From Pacificimonas sp036351775 (GTDB lineage Bacteria; Pseudomonadota; Alphaproteobacteria; Sphingomonadales; Sphingomonadaceae), in the NCBI GenBank assembly GCA_036351775.1, contig JAZBPX010000061.1, forward strand, positions 62,001 to 126,000: 64,000 bases of DNA, in the 5' to 3' direction. Positions 20,574 to 28,926 of the stretch are shown here, in pieces. Below the pieces are notes generated by a model. It did no database searches. It was given only the letters and a program-made list of their open reading frames with translations, and was not told where the DNA came from. Within the stretch, counting starts at the first letter, position 1. Every line of letters begins with the position of its first letter. The translations under genes were made by a program, and so were the position numbers.

Positions 20574-20672
20574 GTCATCCCGGCGAAGGCCGGGACCCAT
20601 TCCGTTTCGTTCGTCTCCGTCAGCGCACGCCCGCAAAGTTACGGCGTGGGTCCCGGCCTTCGCCGGGATGAC
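20574..20672. repeat. REP-type paired palindrome, family B copy 2
   Basis: The left arm begins GTCATCCCGGCGAAGGCC at 20574 and ends at 20599. The right arm (20647-20672) is its reverse complement, ending GGCCTTCGCCGGGATGAC. It sits in the sucC-sucD spacer, inside the predicted transcript, where stem-loops could affect the relative mRNA stability of the two subunit genes. Confidence 0.85.
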
Positions 20673-20684
20673 GGGTAGTTGGCA

Positions 20685-21884
20685 TCAGGCGGCCTTTTTC
20701 ACCTCGGCGACGATTTTCTGGGCGGCGTCGCCAAGATTGTCGGCGCTGACGATGGGGAGGCCCGAGTCGGCGAGGATCTGCTTGCCCTTTTCGACATTGG
20801 TGCCCTCCAGCCGGACGACGAGGGGGACCGACAGGTTCACCGCCTTCGACGCCGCGACGATGCCGTCGGCGATGATGTCGCAGCGCATGATGCCGCCGAA
20901 GATATTCACGAGGATGCCCTCGACCGCCGGATCGGAGAGGATGATCTTGAAGGCCGCGGTGACCTTCTCCTTGGTCGCGCCGCCGCCGACGTCGAGGAAG
21001 TTCGCGGGCTCCGCGCCGTTCAGCTTGATGATGTCCATCGTGGCCATGGCGAGACCCGCGCCGTTCACCATGCAGCCGATATTGCCGTCGAGCTTGACGT
21101 AGGCGAGGTCGTGCTTCCCCGCCTCCAGCTCCATCTCGTCCTCTTCGGTCTCGTCCTGCAGCGCCTCGATATCCGGCTGGCGGTAGAGCGCGTTGCCGTC
21201 GAAACCCATCTTGGCGTCGAGTACCAGAAGGTCGCCCGAACCGGTCTCGACCAGCGGGTTCACCTCCAGCATGGCGGCGTCGGTGGCGAGGAAGGCGTCG
21301 TAGAGCGTCTTGCCGAGCTTCGCCGCCTTCTTGGCCGTGTCGCCCGTCAGCTTCAGCGCGGCGGCGACCGAGCGGCCGTGGTGCGGCTGGTAGCCGGTGG
21401 CGGGATCGACGGTGATCGTGATGATCTTTTCCGGCGTCTTTTCGGCGACATCCTCGATGTCCATGCCGCCCTCCGTCGAGACGACAAAGGCGGGCATGCC
21501 GGTGTCGCGGTCGACGAGCAGGGAGAGGTAATATTCCTTCGCGATATCGGCGCCGTCCTCGATGTAGAGGCGGTTCACCTGCTTGCCCTCAGGGCCGGTC
21601 TGGTGGGTGACGAGCACGCGGCCAAGCATTTCCTCGGCGTTTTCGCGCACCGCATCGACGGACTTCACGACGCGCACGCCGCCCGCGGCATCATCGCCGA
21701 GCCCCTCGAACCGGCCCTTGCCGCGCCCACCGGCGTGGATCTGCGACTTCACGACATAGGCGGGGCCGGGCAGCTGCTTCGCGCCCTCGACCGCCTCCTC
21801 GACCGTGAAGGCGGGGTAGCCGTCACTGATCGGCGCGCCGTGCTTGGCGAGCAATTGCTTCGCCTGATATTCGTGGATGTTCAT
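20685..21884 (-). CDS. sucC: ADP-forming succinyl-CoA synthetase subunit beta
   Basis: A 399-residue ATP-grasp subunit that binds nucleotide and succinate in succinyl-CoA synthetase. It begins with the standard MNIHEYQAKQLLAKHGAP, has the ATP-grasp features VVKSQIHAGGRGKGRF and EVNPLVET, and the C-terminal FDVG-like succinate site NFLDVGGGA, then VNIFGGIMRCD. The length is normal. AGGAAA precedes the ATG. The gene is separated from mdh by the GIY-YIG gene and its flanking palindromes, an uncommon interruption of the usual mdh-sucC adjacency. Confidence 0.96.
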   Translation of the reverse strand: MNIHEYQAKQLLAKHGAPISDGYPAFTVEEAVEGAKQLPGPAYVVKSQIHAGGRGKGRFEGLGDDAAGGVRVVKSVDAVRENAEEMLGRVLVTHQTGPEGKQVNRLYIEDGADIAKEYYLSLLVDRDTGMPAFVVSTEGGMDIEDVAEKTPEKIITITVDPATGYQPHHGRSVAAALKLTGDTAKKAAKLGKTLYDAFLATDAAMLEVNPLVETGSGDLLVLDAKMGFDGNALYRQPDIEALQDETEEDEMELEAGKHDLAYVKLDGNIGCMVNGAGLAMATMDIIKLNGAEPANFLDVGGGATKEKVTAAFKIILSDPAVEGILVNIFGGIMRCDIIADGIVAASKAVNLSVPLVVRLEGTNVEKGKQILADSGLPIVSADNLGDAAQKIVAEVKKAA

Positions 21885-21900
21885 ACGGTTTCCTCTAGTC

Positions 21901-22285
21901 CGTCATCCCCGCGAAGGCGGGGATCCATCTCCCTAAAGTCCGAACCGGGACAGGTCGTCCCAGTCGGGATTGCTTTCCTCAATCAAGCGCACTTTCCACG
22001 CCCGGTTCCATTTCTTCATTCGTTTTTCGGCGGCGATGGTGTCTTCTATGCTGTCGAAGTGGTCCGACCAGACGAGCCGGTCGCAACCATACCGTTTTGT
22101 GAAGCCGGGCAATTGCTTGTCCCTGTGTTCGCCAACGCGCCTTCTGAGATCGCTGGTTACGCCAATGTAGATTGCTCCGTTCTTCCTGTTCGTCAGGATG
22201 TAGATCCAGCCGCCCTTCCCCATTCTCCACCCCCGTTCGGTCAGTTCCTTTCAGGAGGTGGATCCCCGCCTGCGCGGGGATGACG
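21901..22285. repeat. Family B palindrome copies flanking the GIY-YIG gene
   Basis: The left copy CGTCATCCCCGCGAAGGCGG begins at 21901 and runs to 21927. The right copy (22259-22285) is in inverted orientation, ending GCGCGGGGATGACG. The two are near-perfect reverse complements, as in the other paired elements here, but the space between them is about 330 bases instead of 30-90 and holds one complete gene. The left copy starts 16 bases after the sucC start codon. Confidence 0.85.
21933..22223 (-). CDS. Small GIY-YIG nuclease-domain protein
   Basis: A 96-residue stand-alone GIY-YIG domain of the UPF0213/YhbQ-like type. Conserved elements are Tyr8 in WIYIL, Tyr19 in AIYIG, arginines 27-29 before EHR (His33), Glu66 in AAEKRMKKW, and the C-terminal NPDWDDL. 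These are the residues expected for an active phosphodiester-cleaving fold. It lies between sucC and mdh on the same strand, bracketed by inverted family B palindromes. The ribosome-binding site is weak (GGAGA directly before ATG). A role on DNA is likely by family, but its target is unknown. Confidence 0.9.
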   Translation of the reverse strand: MGKGGWIYILTNRKNGAIYIGVTSDLRRRVGEHRDKQLPGFTKRYGCDRLVWSDHFDSIEDTIAAEKRMKKWNRAWKVRLIEESNPDWDDLSRFGL

Positions 22286-22302
22286 AAGGGGGGTGGTGCG
22301 CC

Positions 22303-23265
22303 TTACCCCAGCGACCCGTCGAGCTTCTTGCAGGCTTCCATCAGTTCCTTCACGGCGTCGACGCTGACGCCGAAGTTTTTCTTCGCTTCCTCGCCGAGTT
22401 CGATCTCAACGATTTTTTCCACGCCGTTCGCGCCAATGATGATGGGGACGCCGACGTAAAGGCCGCTCTCGCCATATTCGCCGTCGAGCCAGGCGGCGCA
22501 GGGGAGGAGGCGGCGTTTGTCCTTGAGGTAGCTGTCCGCCATCGCGATGGCGGAGCTGGCGGGCGCGTAATAGGCGCTGCCATTGCCGAGGAGGCCGACG
22601 ATCTCGCCGCCGCCCTTTCGCGTGCGGTCGACGATGGCGTCCATCTTCTCCTCAGTCGACCAGCCCATCTTGATGAGGTCCGGCACGGGGATGCCCGCGA
22701 CGGTCGAATATTCGAGGACCGGGACCATGGTGTCGCCGTGACCGCCGAGAACGAAGGCGGTGACGTCCTCAACGGAGACATTGAATTCCTGCGCCAGGAA
22801 CAGGCGGAAGCGGGCGGAATCGAGGACGCCGGCCATGCCGACGACCTTCTCCTTCGGGCAGCCGGAGAAGTGCTGCAGCGCCCAGACCATCGCGTCGAGC
22901 GGGTTGGTTATGCAGATGACGAAGGCATTGGGGGCGTGCGCCTTGATGCCCTCGCCCACCGCCTTCATGACCTTCAGGTTGATGCCAAGAAGATCGTCGC
23001 GGCTCATGCCCGGTTTGCGCGGCACACCGGCGGTGACGATGCAGACATCGGCGCCCGCGATGTCGGCATAATCGTCGGTGCCCTTCAGGTCGGCATCGAA
23101 GCCCTCGACGGTGCCGGACTGCATCAGGTCGAGCGACTTGCCGGACGCAGGGTCGGCGGCGATGTCGAACAGGACCGCATCGCCGAGTTCCTTCAGTCCG
23201 ACGAGGTGGGCGAGCGTGCCGCCGATCATGCCTGCGCCGATAAGGGCGATCTTGTTGCGTGCCAT
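22303..23265 (-). CDS. mdh: Malate dehydrogenase
   Basis: A 320-residue LDH-like NAD-dependent malate dehydrogenase that oxidises malate to oxaloacetate in the TCA cycle. The nucleotide-binding motif IGAGMIGGTLAHL is near the N-terminus. VPRKPGMSRDDLL supplies the substrate arginines, ITNPLDAMVW follows, and the catalytic His is in GGHGDTMVP. It is downstream of zapE by 109 bases and upstream of the sucCD genes, the standard alphaproteobacterial arrangement. Confidence 0.97.
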   Translation of the reverse strand: MARNKIALIGAGMIGGTLAHLVGLKELGDAVLFDIAADPASGKSLDLMQSGTVEGFDADLKGTDDYADIAGADVCIVTAGVPRKPGMSRDDLLGINLKVMKAVGEGIKAHAPNAFVICITNPLDAMVWALQHFSGCPKEKVVGMAGVLDSARFRLFLAQEFNVSVEDVTAFVLGGHGDTMVPVLEYSTVAGIPVPDLIKMGWSTEEKMDAIVDRTRKGGGEIVGLLGNGSAYYAPASSAIAMADSYLKDKRRLLPCAAWLDGEYGESGLYVGVPIIIGANGVEKIVEIELGEEAKKNFGVSVDAVKELMEACKKLDGSLG

Positions 23266-23374
23266 CGTGGGGCGGTCCTTCTATTTCCGAAAGGTGAGAA
23301 TCAGTCGCGGGACTATGTGCAGCGAGGCGATAGCGGCGGGCCGGAGTCGGGGCAAGCGTGCGGGCGCTGGCTGG

Positions 23375-24514
23375 TCATGCGGCCGTGGTCTGCTGCGGCT
23401 CTGTGGACAGGCCGTGCCCCAGTTCGAGATAATCGGCCGAGCGCATTTCCATGAGACGGCTGACCGTCCGCTTGAATTCGAAACTGCCGTCGCCGGATGC
23501 GTACAGCCCGTCCGGCTGCGCATCTGCCGATACGAACAGCTTCACCCGGTAATTGTAGAGCGCATCGATCAGCTGCACGAAGCGGGCAGCCTCGTTCCGC
23601 ATGTCCGCGCCCATGACCGGGATGCCGACGAGGATAACGGTGTGGAAGGTCTGGGCGACAGCGATGTAGTCCGCGCTGCCCCGCGCTTCGCCGCACAAAC
23701 GCTTGAATGAGAAGACGGCGACGCCCTTCAATGCCTTCGGAACGTGGAGGGTGCGTCCGCCGCCGACGTCGATATCGGTGCCGGACACGTGATCCGCGTC
23801 TTCGGGCGGATAGTCGGTCAGGCGGAAGAAGGCTTCGCTGAGCGCGGCGGTGGCTTCGGGGCCTTTCGGGACGTGATAGGTCTCTATGCCCGCCATGCGT
23901 TCGAGGCGGTAATCGGTTGCGCCGTTCAGCGGCACGATGTCGAGTTCGCGTTCGAGGAGCGCGATGAACGGCAGGAAGAGCTGGCGGTTAAGGCCGTCCT
24001 TGTAGAGGTCGGAGGGCGGGCGGTTGGACGTCGCGACCACGCAGACGCCCGCGTCGAAAAGCGCGGTGAACAGGCGCGAGAGGATCATGGCGTCGACGAC
24101 GTTGGTGACCTGCATCTCGTCGAAGCAGAGGAGCCGCGCCTCTCCCGCCACCTTCTCGATGACGGCGTCCATGGCATCGCGCCCCTCGCCGCGCGCCGCC
24201 TTCATCGCGGCGTGCGCCTCTAGCATGAAGGCGGCGAAGTGGACGCGGCGTTTTCGCTCGATATCCACCTGGCCGTAGAACAGGTCCATCAGCATGGATT
24301 TTCCGCGCCCGACCTCGCCCCACATGTAGATGCCGCGCGGTGCGTTCTCGTCGCTGCCGCCGAACAGGCGTTTCAGGAGGCCAGGGGTTTCGCGCGCCGC
24401 TTCCAGCTCCGTCTCGAGCGTGTTCAGGCGGTCGACGGCAGCGGCCTGGTCGGGGTCGGGGCGCAGTTCGCCGCGTTCCACCAGCGCATCATAGGCGGCG
24501 CGCGTGCCGGTCAT
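23375..24514 (-). CDS. zapE: Cell division protein ZapE / AFG1-like ATPase
   Basis: A 379-residue AFG1/ZapE family P-loop ATPase. Walker A is WGEVGRGKSML at about residue 66-76, Walker B is LLCFDEMQVTN, and the arginine-finger region is SNRPPSDLYKDGL. In E. coli ZapE acts on FtsZ rings under stress; in mitochondria AFG1 supports respiratory complex quality control. Its placement upstream of mdh is conserved in alphaproteobacteria. It starts seven bases after the thioesterase stop. Confidence 0.92.
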   Translation of the reverse strand: MTGTRAAYDALVERGELRPDPDQAAAVDRLNTLETELEAARETPGLLKRLFGGSDENAPRGIYMWGEVGRGKSMLMDLFYGQVDIERKRRVHFAAFMLEAHAAMKAARGEGRDAMDAVIEKVAGEARLLCFDEMQVTNVVDAMILSRLFTALFDAGVCVVATSNRPPSDLYKDGLNRQLFLPFIALLERELDIVPLNGATDYRLERMAGIETYHVPKGPEATAALSEAFFRLTDYPPEDADHVSGTDIDVGGGRTLHVPKALKGVAVFSFKRLCGEARGSADYIAVAQTFHTVILVGIPVMGADMRNEAARFVQLIDALYNYRVKLFVSADAQPDGLYASGDGSFEFKRTVSRLMEMRSADYLELGHGLSTEPQQTTAA

Positions 24515-24521
24515 GCGCGGC

Positions 24522-25007
24522 TCATGACTTGCGCGGAAACTTCCTGAGGACGCCGGAGAAGGCGCAGATCAGGTTATCCGGCTGGTACAGCTCGCCGCGG
24601 ATGAAGATGGTCTTGCCGGTTTCCTTGATGATCTCGCCGGTGCCGTCGAGCGGTGTCCCGACCTTGCCGCCGCCGATGAATTCGGTGTTGCAGGTGAGGG
24701 TCACGGCGCTGTGGGTGCGGAGGCTGGGCATCGCCACGGCGAAGAGAACCTGATCGATGAAGGCCATCAGGAAGCCGCCATGAAGATAGTCCTGCCAGTT
24801 GGCATGGCGGTGCTCGGTGGGAATGCGGCAGACGGCCTTTCCATCGTCACCGACGCGCATCCAGCTGGGCCCGATCAGGTCGGAGAAGCGGCCGTAATTC
24901 TCGGCGTGCCAGCGCGTCCAGCCCTTCATGGGGCCGTCCTCCTCGACGACCATGCGGCGCTGCGGGCGTTTTGCGGTTTCGGTGCTGGGTTCGCTGCTGT
25001 CTGTCAT
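24522..25007 (-). CDS. PaaI-type hotdog thioesterase
   Basis: A 161-residue single hotdog-fold protein. The sequence YLHGGFLMAFIDQVLFAVA matches the HGG..A..D thioesterase signature, with the catalytic acidic residue likely the Asp in IDQ. TLTCNTEFIGGGKVG is the following beta-strand typical of PaaI/4HBT proteins. It would hydrolyse acyl- or aryl-CoA thioesters. The start MTDSSEPST at 25007 is preferred to an upstream codon, which adds residues without family resemblance. It is the first gene before zapE and mdh. The 278 bases upstream hold a family B repeat and the divergent hydrolase promoter. Confidence 0.85.
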   Translation of the reverse strand: MTDSSEPSTETAKRPQRRMVVEEDGPMKGWTRWHAENYGRFSDLIGPSWMRVGDDGKAVCRIPTEHRHANWQDYLHGGFLMAFIDQVLFAVAMPSLRTHSAVTLTCNTEFIGGGKVGTPLDGTGEIIKETGKTIFIRGELYQPDNLICAFSGVLRKFPRKS

Positions 25008-25078
25008 GCGGCGGATGGCGATAGCTGCGCGGAACGGGCTGTCAACTGATCGAACTGTGGCGGACGTTCTCAAAGGTT

Positions 25079-25159
25079 AGTCAATCCAGCGAAAGCTGGA
25101 ATCCTGGTTCCGGTTTGTGTGCACTCCCCAGCAAGATCCCAGCTTTCGCTGGGATGACT
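25079..25159. repeat. REP-type paired palindrome, family B copy 4 (degenerate left arm)
   Basis: The left arm AGTCAATCCAGCGAAAGCTG begins at 25079. The right arm (25135-25159) reads GATCCCAGCTTTCGCTGG then GATGACT. The left arm has lost bases in its CCC and GGG tracts compared with other copies, so it is diverging. It lies between a thioesterase gene and a divergent serine hydrolase gene. Confidence 0.8.
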
Positions 25160-25285
25160 GTTTAGGAAAGGGGGCTGGAGGACGCGCCCGCGCGGATTCA
25201 ACAGGATTGCCGGTCGCGGCGGCTGGGCCTAGCGTCCGCGCCGACTAGCAAGAACAATAAAAACATATTCTGGGAGGGATCGACG

Positions 25286-26587
25286 ATGACCCTGAAACCT
25301 GTTGCGCTGTCTGCCCTTGCGCTGGCGCTCGCCGCCTGCGCCGCCGATCCGGGACTGCCGCCGCCGCCCAGCATGGGGCCGGCCGCAGCCTATGAAGCGC
25401 CTGTTACGCTCGACAATGTGCGGGCCGTTGCGCGGGACCTGATCGCGGCGGGCAGCGTTGCGAATATGGTGGTCGGCGTCAGCCTGCCGGACGGGAACGA
25501 GGTGTGGATGCGCGAGGGGACGCTCGCCTTCGACACCGATATCGAGGCCGACGAGCAGAGCCTGTACCGCATTTACTCCATGACGAAGCCGATTACGGGC
25601 GTCGCGGCAGCGATCCTGATCGACGACGGCACGATCTCGCTCGACCAGCCGGTCTGTGACTTCATCGAGACGTTCTGCACGCAGCAGGTTTTGGTCGACA
25701 AGGACGTGTTCGGGGAAACGCGCGCGCCGACCGGCCCGGTCACCGTCCGGCACCTGATGACACATACCTCGGGGCTGGGTTATTCGATCATCCCGAGCGC
25801 GCTGGTCGAAGCCTATACGGAGGCAGGCGTGGTACCGGGCCTGCGGCGGCCCAATCCGCTGCGGCCGTCGGGGCCCCAGCCGTCGAGCGTGGTTGAGTTT
25901 GCCGAGCGTGTGGGCGCGATCCCGCTGCGTGTCGATCCGGGGACGGAATGGCATTATGCGGTCGGGCTCGATGTGCTGGGCGCGGTGATCGAGAAGGCGA
26001 GCGGGATGCCCTTCGAGGCGTTCCTGAAGGCGCGGCTGTTCGATCCGCTGGGCATGGACGACACCTATTTCACGGTTCCGGCCGAGGATGTGGACCGGCT
26101 GACTACCAACTATGCCTATTTCAATGGCCAGATCATCGCCTTCGACCAGCGCGGCGACAGCGAATATGCCGAGGATGCGCCCTTCCCGGCAGGCGGCGCG
26201 GGCCTCGCCTCGACCGCCGAGGACTATCTGCGCTTTGCCGAGGCCATGGCGAACGAGGGCCGGGTGGACGGTGAGCAGGCGCTGCCCAAGTCGGTTGTCG
26301 ACTTCGCGACCACGAACATCATGCCCGACGGCGTGACCTTTGACGGGTTCGGCGCGAACGACCAGGGCTTCGGCGCGGGTGGCAGCGTGATCCTGAACGC
26401 CGAGCCAGCGCAGCCCGTGGGCGCCTATGGCTGGGGCGGCGCGGCCGGGACCGCCGCTTCATCGCTGGTCAATGAAGATATCGGTTATGTGATGATGACG
26501 CAGCTGATGCTGTCCGAAGGTGTTGAGCTTCGCGACCGTTTCGGCGAGGCGCTGGCCAAAGACCTCGCGCCGCTTCTGGAGGAATAA
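25286..26587 (+). CDS. Serine hydrolase lipoprotein, beta-lactamase family (tandem copy 1)
   Basis: A 433-residue class C-like serine hydrolase with a lipoprotein signal (lipobox LAAC, Cys18). The catalytic Ser98 and Lys101 lie in YSMTK and Tyr224 in EWHYAVGLDVLG; the usual third position of YxN is Val. The C-terminal block GAYGWGGAAGTAASSL corresponds to the HxG region. It probably acts in the periplasm as an esterase or D-aminopeptidase-like enzyme. GGGAGGGA about nine bases upstream supports the ATG. The next gene is a clear paralogue, three bases downstream. Confidence 0.9.
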   Translation: MTLKPVALSALALALAACAADPGLPPPPSMGPAAAYEAPVTLDNVRAVARDLIAAGSVANMVVGVSLPDGNEVWMREGTLAFDTDIEADEQSLYRIYSMTKPITGVAAAILIDDGTISLDQPVCDFIETFCTQQVLVDKDVFGETRAPTGPVTVRHLMTHTSGLGYSIIPSALVEAYTEAGVVPGLRRPNPLRPSGPQPSSVVEFAERVGAIPLRVDPGTEWHYAVGLDVLGAVIEKASGMPFEAFLKARLFDPLGMDDTYFTVPAEDVDRLTTNYAYFNGQIIAFDQRGDSEYAEDAPFPAGGAGLASTAEDYLRFAEAMANEGRVDGEQALPKSVVDFATTNIMPDGVTFDGFGANDQGFGAGGSVILNAEPAQPVGAYGWGGAAGTAASSLVNEDIGYVMMTQLMLSEGVELRDRFGEALAKDLAPLLEE

Positions 26588-26590
26588 GAA

Positions 26591-27922
26591 ATGACGATGA
26601 TGAAACGACTGGTCGGGCTTGCCGCACTAGGCATGGCGACGGCGATGACGCCGGTGGCGGTATCCGCGCAGGTGCAGGCCCCGGCCGCCGCACAGGCGGA
26701 AATGCCAACCCCCTTCGTCAGCCTGCAGGAGCTGGCGAGCCGCTATGTCGCGGAGAACAAGGTCGCCAACATGGTGATCGGGGTTGGTATTCCGGGCGGC
26801 ATGACCTTCTGGGTCGATGACGGCACGCTGGCCATGGGCGGCACCACCGAGGCCGACGAGCAGAGCATCTACCGCATCTATTCAATGACCAAGCCGGTGA
26901 TCGGCATTGCGGCCGCGCTGCTGATCGAGGACGGGACCATCGGGCTGGACCAGCCGCTGAGCGATTTCTATCCCGAATTTGCCGAGATGCATGTATTGTC
27001 GGACCCCGACACGCCGGGCGCGACGGTCGCGGCGAAGAATGCGATTACGATTCGCCATTTGCTGACCCACACGGCCGGCCTTGGCTATTCGATCATCCCG
27101 AGCGGCATTGCGGATCTTTACCGCGAACAGGGCATCGTCCCGGGCCAGCGCAGGCCGAACCCGATGTCGCCCTCTGGCGAACAGCCAGCCGACCTCGACG
27201 AGTTCATGCAGCGCCTTGCCGCGCTGCCGCTGCGCAACGAGCCGGGGACGGAGTGGAGCTATTCCATCAGCCTGGACGTGATGGGCGCCGTGATCGAGAA
27301 GGCGGCGCGGATGCCGCTGGAAGAATTCCTGGAGACGCGCGTGTTCCAGCCGCTGGGCATGGACGATACGGGCTTCGTCGTGCCGGAGGAGGATCTCGAC
27401 CGGCTGACCACGAACTATTTCATGTTCAACGGCAACATGATGCCGATCGATGGCCCTGCGGACAGCGAATATGCCGAAGCGCCACCCTTCCCCTCCGGCG
27501 GCGGCGGCCTCGCCTCCACGGCCGAAGATTATATGCGGTTCCTGACCGCGCTGGCGAATGGCGGCATGGTCGGCGGCCAGCAGGCGCTGCCTGCCGGTGC
27601 GGTCGAGCTGGCAACGTCGAACATCCTGCCGTCAGAGGCGGAGTTCCAGCTGTCATTCGGCATTACCGAGGCCTCCGGCCCGTCGCAGGGTTACGGCGCG
27701 GGCGGCTTTGTCATTACCGATGCCTCCGGCCCGCTGCCAGTCGGGACGTTCGGCTGGGGCGGTGCGGCCGGTACGCTCGCTTATGCAAACCCGGCGTCGC
27801 GCTCCGCGATAGTGATGATGACCCAGTATATGCCTCTGGGTGCCTATCCGCTGTCGCAGGAACTGGGCGCGGCGCTGGCGGCGGACACCGCGCGCCTGAT
27901 GGGCGGAGCCAACGATAACTAG
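26591..27922 (+). CDS. Secreted serine hydrolase, beta-lactamase family (tandem copy 2)
   Basis: A 443-residue paralogue of the preceding gene with catalytic Ser98, Lys101 and Tyr224 at the same residue numbers, so the N-terminal halves align without net gaps. It has an ordinary signal peptide (cleavage about AVSAQ) rather than the lipobox of copy 1, so the two copies likely sit differently in the envelope. The C-terminal GTFGWGGAAGTLAYAN block is present. GGAGGAAT precedes the ATG and overlaps the end of copy 1. Its last codons overlap the start region of dsbB. The substrate is unknown. Confidence 0.9.
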   Translation: MTMMKRLVGLAALGMATAMTPVAVSAQVQAPAAAQAEMPTPFVSLQELASRYVAENKVANMVIGVGIPGGMTFWVDDGTLAMGGTTEADEQSIYRIYSMTKPVIGIAAALLIEDGTIGLDQPLSDFYPEFAEMHVLSDPDTPGATVAAKNAITIRHLLTHTAGLGYSIIPSGIADLYREQGIVPGQRRPNPMSPSGEQPADLDEFMQRLAALPLRNEPGTEWSYSISLDVMGAVIEKAARMPLEEFLETRVFQPLGMDDTGFVVPEEDLDRLTTNYFMFNGNMMPIDGPADSEYAEAPPFPSGGGGLASTAEDYMRFLTALANGGMVGGQQALPAGAVELATSNILPSEAEFQLSFGITEASGPSQGYGAGGFVITDASGPLPVGTFGWGGAAGTLAYANPASRSAIVMMTQYMPLGAYPLSQELGAALAADTARLMGGANDN

Positions 27923-28382
27923 AACCGAGCAAGCCCATGCCCTGCTGCTGATCGGACCGGCGCTCCTCCTTGGCGGCGCGCTGGTCAGTCAGCACGGGTT
28001 CGGCCTGTACCCTTGCGAGATGTGCATGTGGCAGCGCTGGCCGCATGCGGCCGCGCTGGTCATGGCCAGCCTGACGCTGCTGGTTCACAGGCAGCGGCGC
28101 GGGGTGCTGCTGATGCTGGCGGCACTGGCCGTCTTGCTGAGCGGCGCGGCGGGCGTGTTCCACGCGGGCGTCGAATATGGCCTGTGGGAAAGCCCGCTCG
28201 CCTGCACGGCGGTTACCATCGGCACGAGCGGCGATTTCCTGGCCGATCTGGCCGCCGCGCCCGTCGTGCGCTGCGACGCCGCAGCCTGGACGCTGTTCGG
28301 AATCTCACTTGCCGGCTACAATGCCATCTTCTCGATCCTGATAGGCGGGCTTTCCCTGTGGTGGCTGAAACGAAGAGCGTGA
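27915..28382 (+). CDS. dsbB: Disulfide bond formation protein DsbB, apparent ATA start
   Basis: A 155-residue four-helix membrane protein that reoxidises DsbA and passes electrons to quinone. The essential Cys34 and Cys37 are in LYPCEMCMWQRWPH, and the second pair is Cys97 and Cys120. The only ATG before the CxxC region (28020) falls between the two cysteines and would delete helix 1, so it cannot be the start. Upstream to the in-frame stop at 27897 there is no ATG, GTG or TTG. ATA at 27915 sits where family proteins begin and has GGAG six bases before it. The gene overlaps the hydrolase stop at one end and the coq7 GTG at the other. Confidence 0.82.
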   Translation: MTRTEQAHALLLIGPALLLGGALVSQHGFGLYPCEMCMWQRWPHAAALVMASLTLLVHRQRRGVLLMLAALAVLLSGAAGVFHAGVEYGLWESPLACTAVTIGTSGDFLADLAAAPVVRCDAAAWTLFGISLAGYNAIFSILIGGLSLWWLKRRA

Positions 28383-28894
28383 GCGAACAAGAAACCCACG
28401 CGATGATCCGCGTCGATCACGCCGGTGAGTATGGCGCCGCGCGGATTTACGCCGGGCAGCTGGCCGTGATGGGCAACCGTCATCCCGACGCCGCCGAGAT
28501 CGAGCGGATGCGGCAGCAGGAGCAGCGGCACCTCGACACCTTCGACCGGCTGATCAACGAGCGGCAGGTGCGGCCGACGATCCTTGCGCCTGTATGGGAT
28601 GCGGCGGGCTTTGCGCTGGGCGCGGCGACGGCGCTGATGGGGCCGCGGGCCGCCATGGCATGCACGGCAGCCGTCGAGACCGAGATCGACAGGCATTATG
28701 CCGAGCAGGAAGCCGCGCTGGCCGGAAGCGATCCCGAGCTGGAAGGCCATATCGCGAAGTTTCGCGCCGAAGAGCTCGAGCACAAGGAAACCGCCATCGC
28801 GCATGGGGCCGAGGATGCGCCGGGTTATCCCGTGCTGAGCGCGGTGATTCGCGCCGGTTGCCGCGCGGCGATTGCGGTCTCGAAACGATTCTAG
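28379..28894 (+). CDS. coq7: COQ7-type demethoxyubiquinone hydroxylase
   Basis: A 171-residue ferritin-like di-iron monooxygenase for the late hydroxylation step of ubiquinone synthesis. The iron ligands are in the expected order: Glu17 in DHAGEYGA, the EQRH segment (Glu48, His51), Glu100 in AAVETEIDRH, and the EELEH segment (Glu132, His135). The GTG start at 28379 overlaps the dsbB stop in a GTGA junction, giving translational coupling with the quinone-reducing DsbB. An open frame continues upstream over dsbB in another phase and is not coding. Confidence 0.9.
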   Translation: MSEQETHAMIRVDHAGEYGAARIYAGQLAVMGNRHPDAAEIERMRQQEQRHLDTFDRLINERQVRPTILAPVWDAAGFALGAATALMGPRAAMACTAAVETEIDRHYAEQEAALAGSDPELEGHIAKFRAEELEHKETAIAHGAEDAPGYPVLSAVIRAGCRAAIAVSKRF

Positions 28895-28926
28895 AGGTCC
28901 GCTGCCGGACCCGGGCAGCAGCCGGC

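Noticed and set aside
20679..22283. 534-codon open frame opposite sucC and the GIY-YIG gene
   Set aside because: It spans two real genes and two palindromes on the other strand, which is typical of an antisense artefact.
28013..28378. Upstream extension of coq7 over dsbB
   Set aside because: The extension is dsbB read in another frame; the GTGA junction gives the natural coq7 start.
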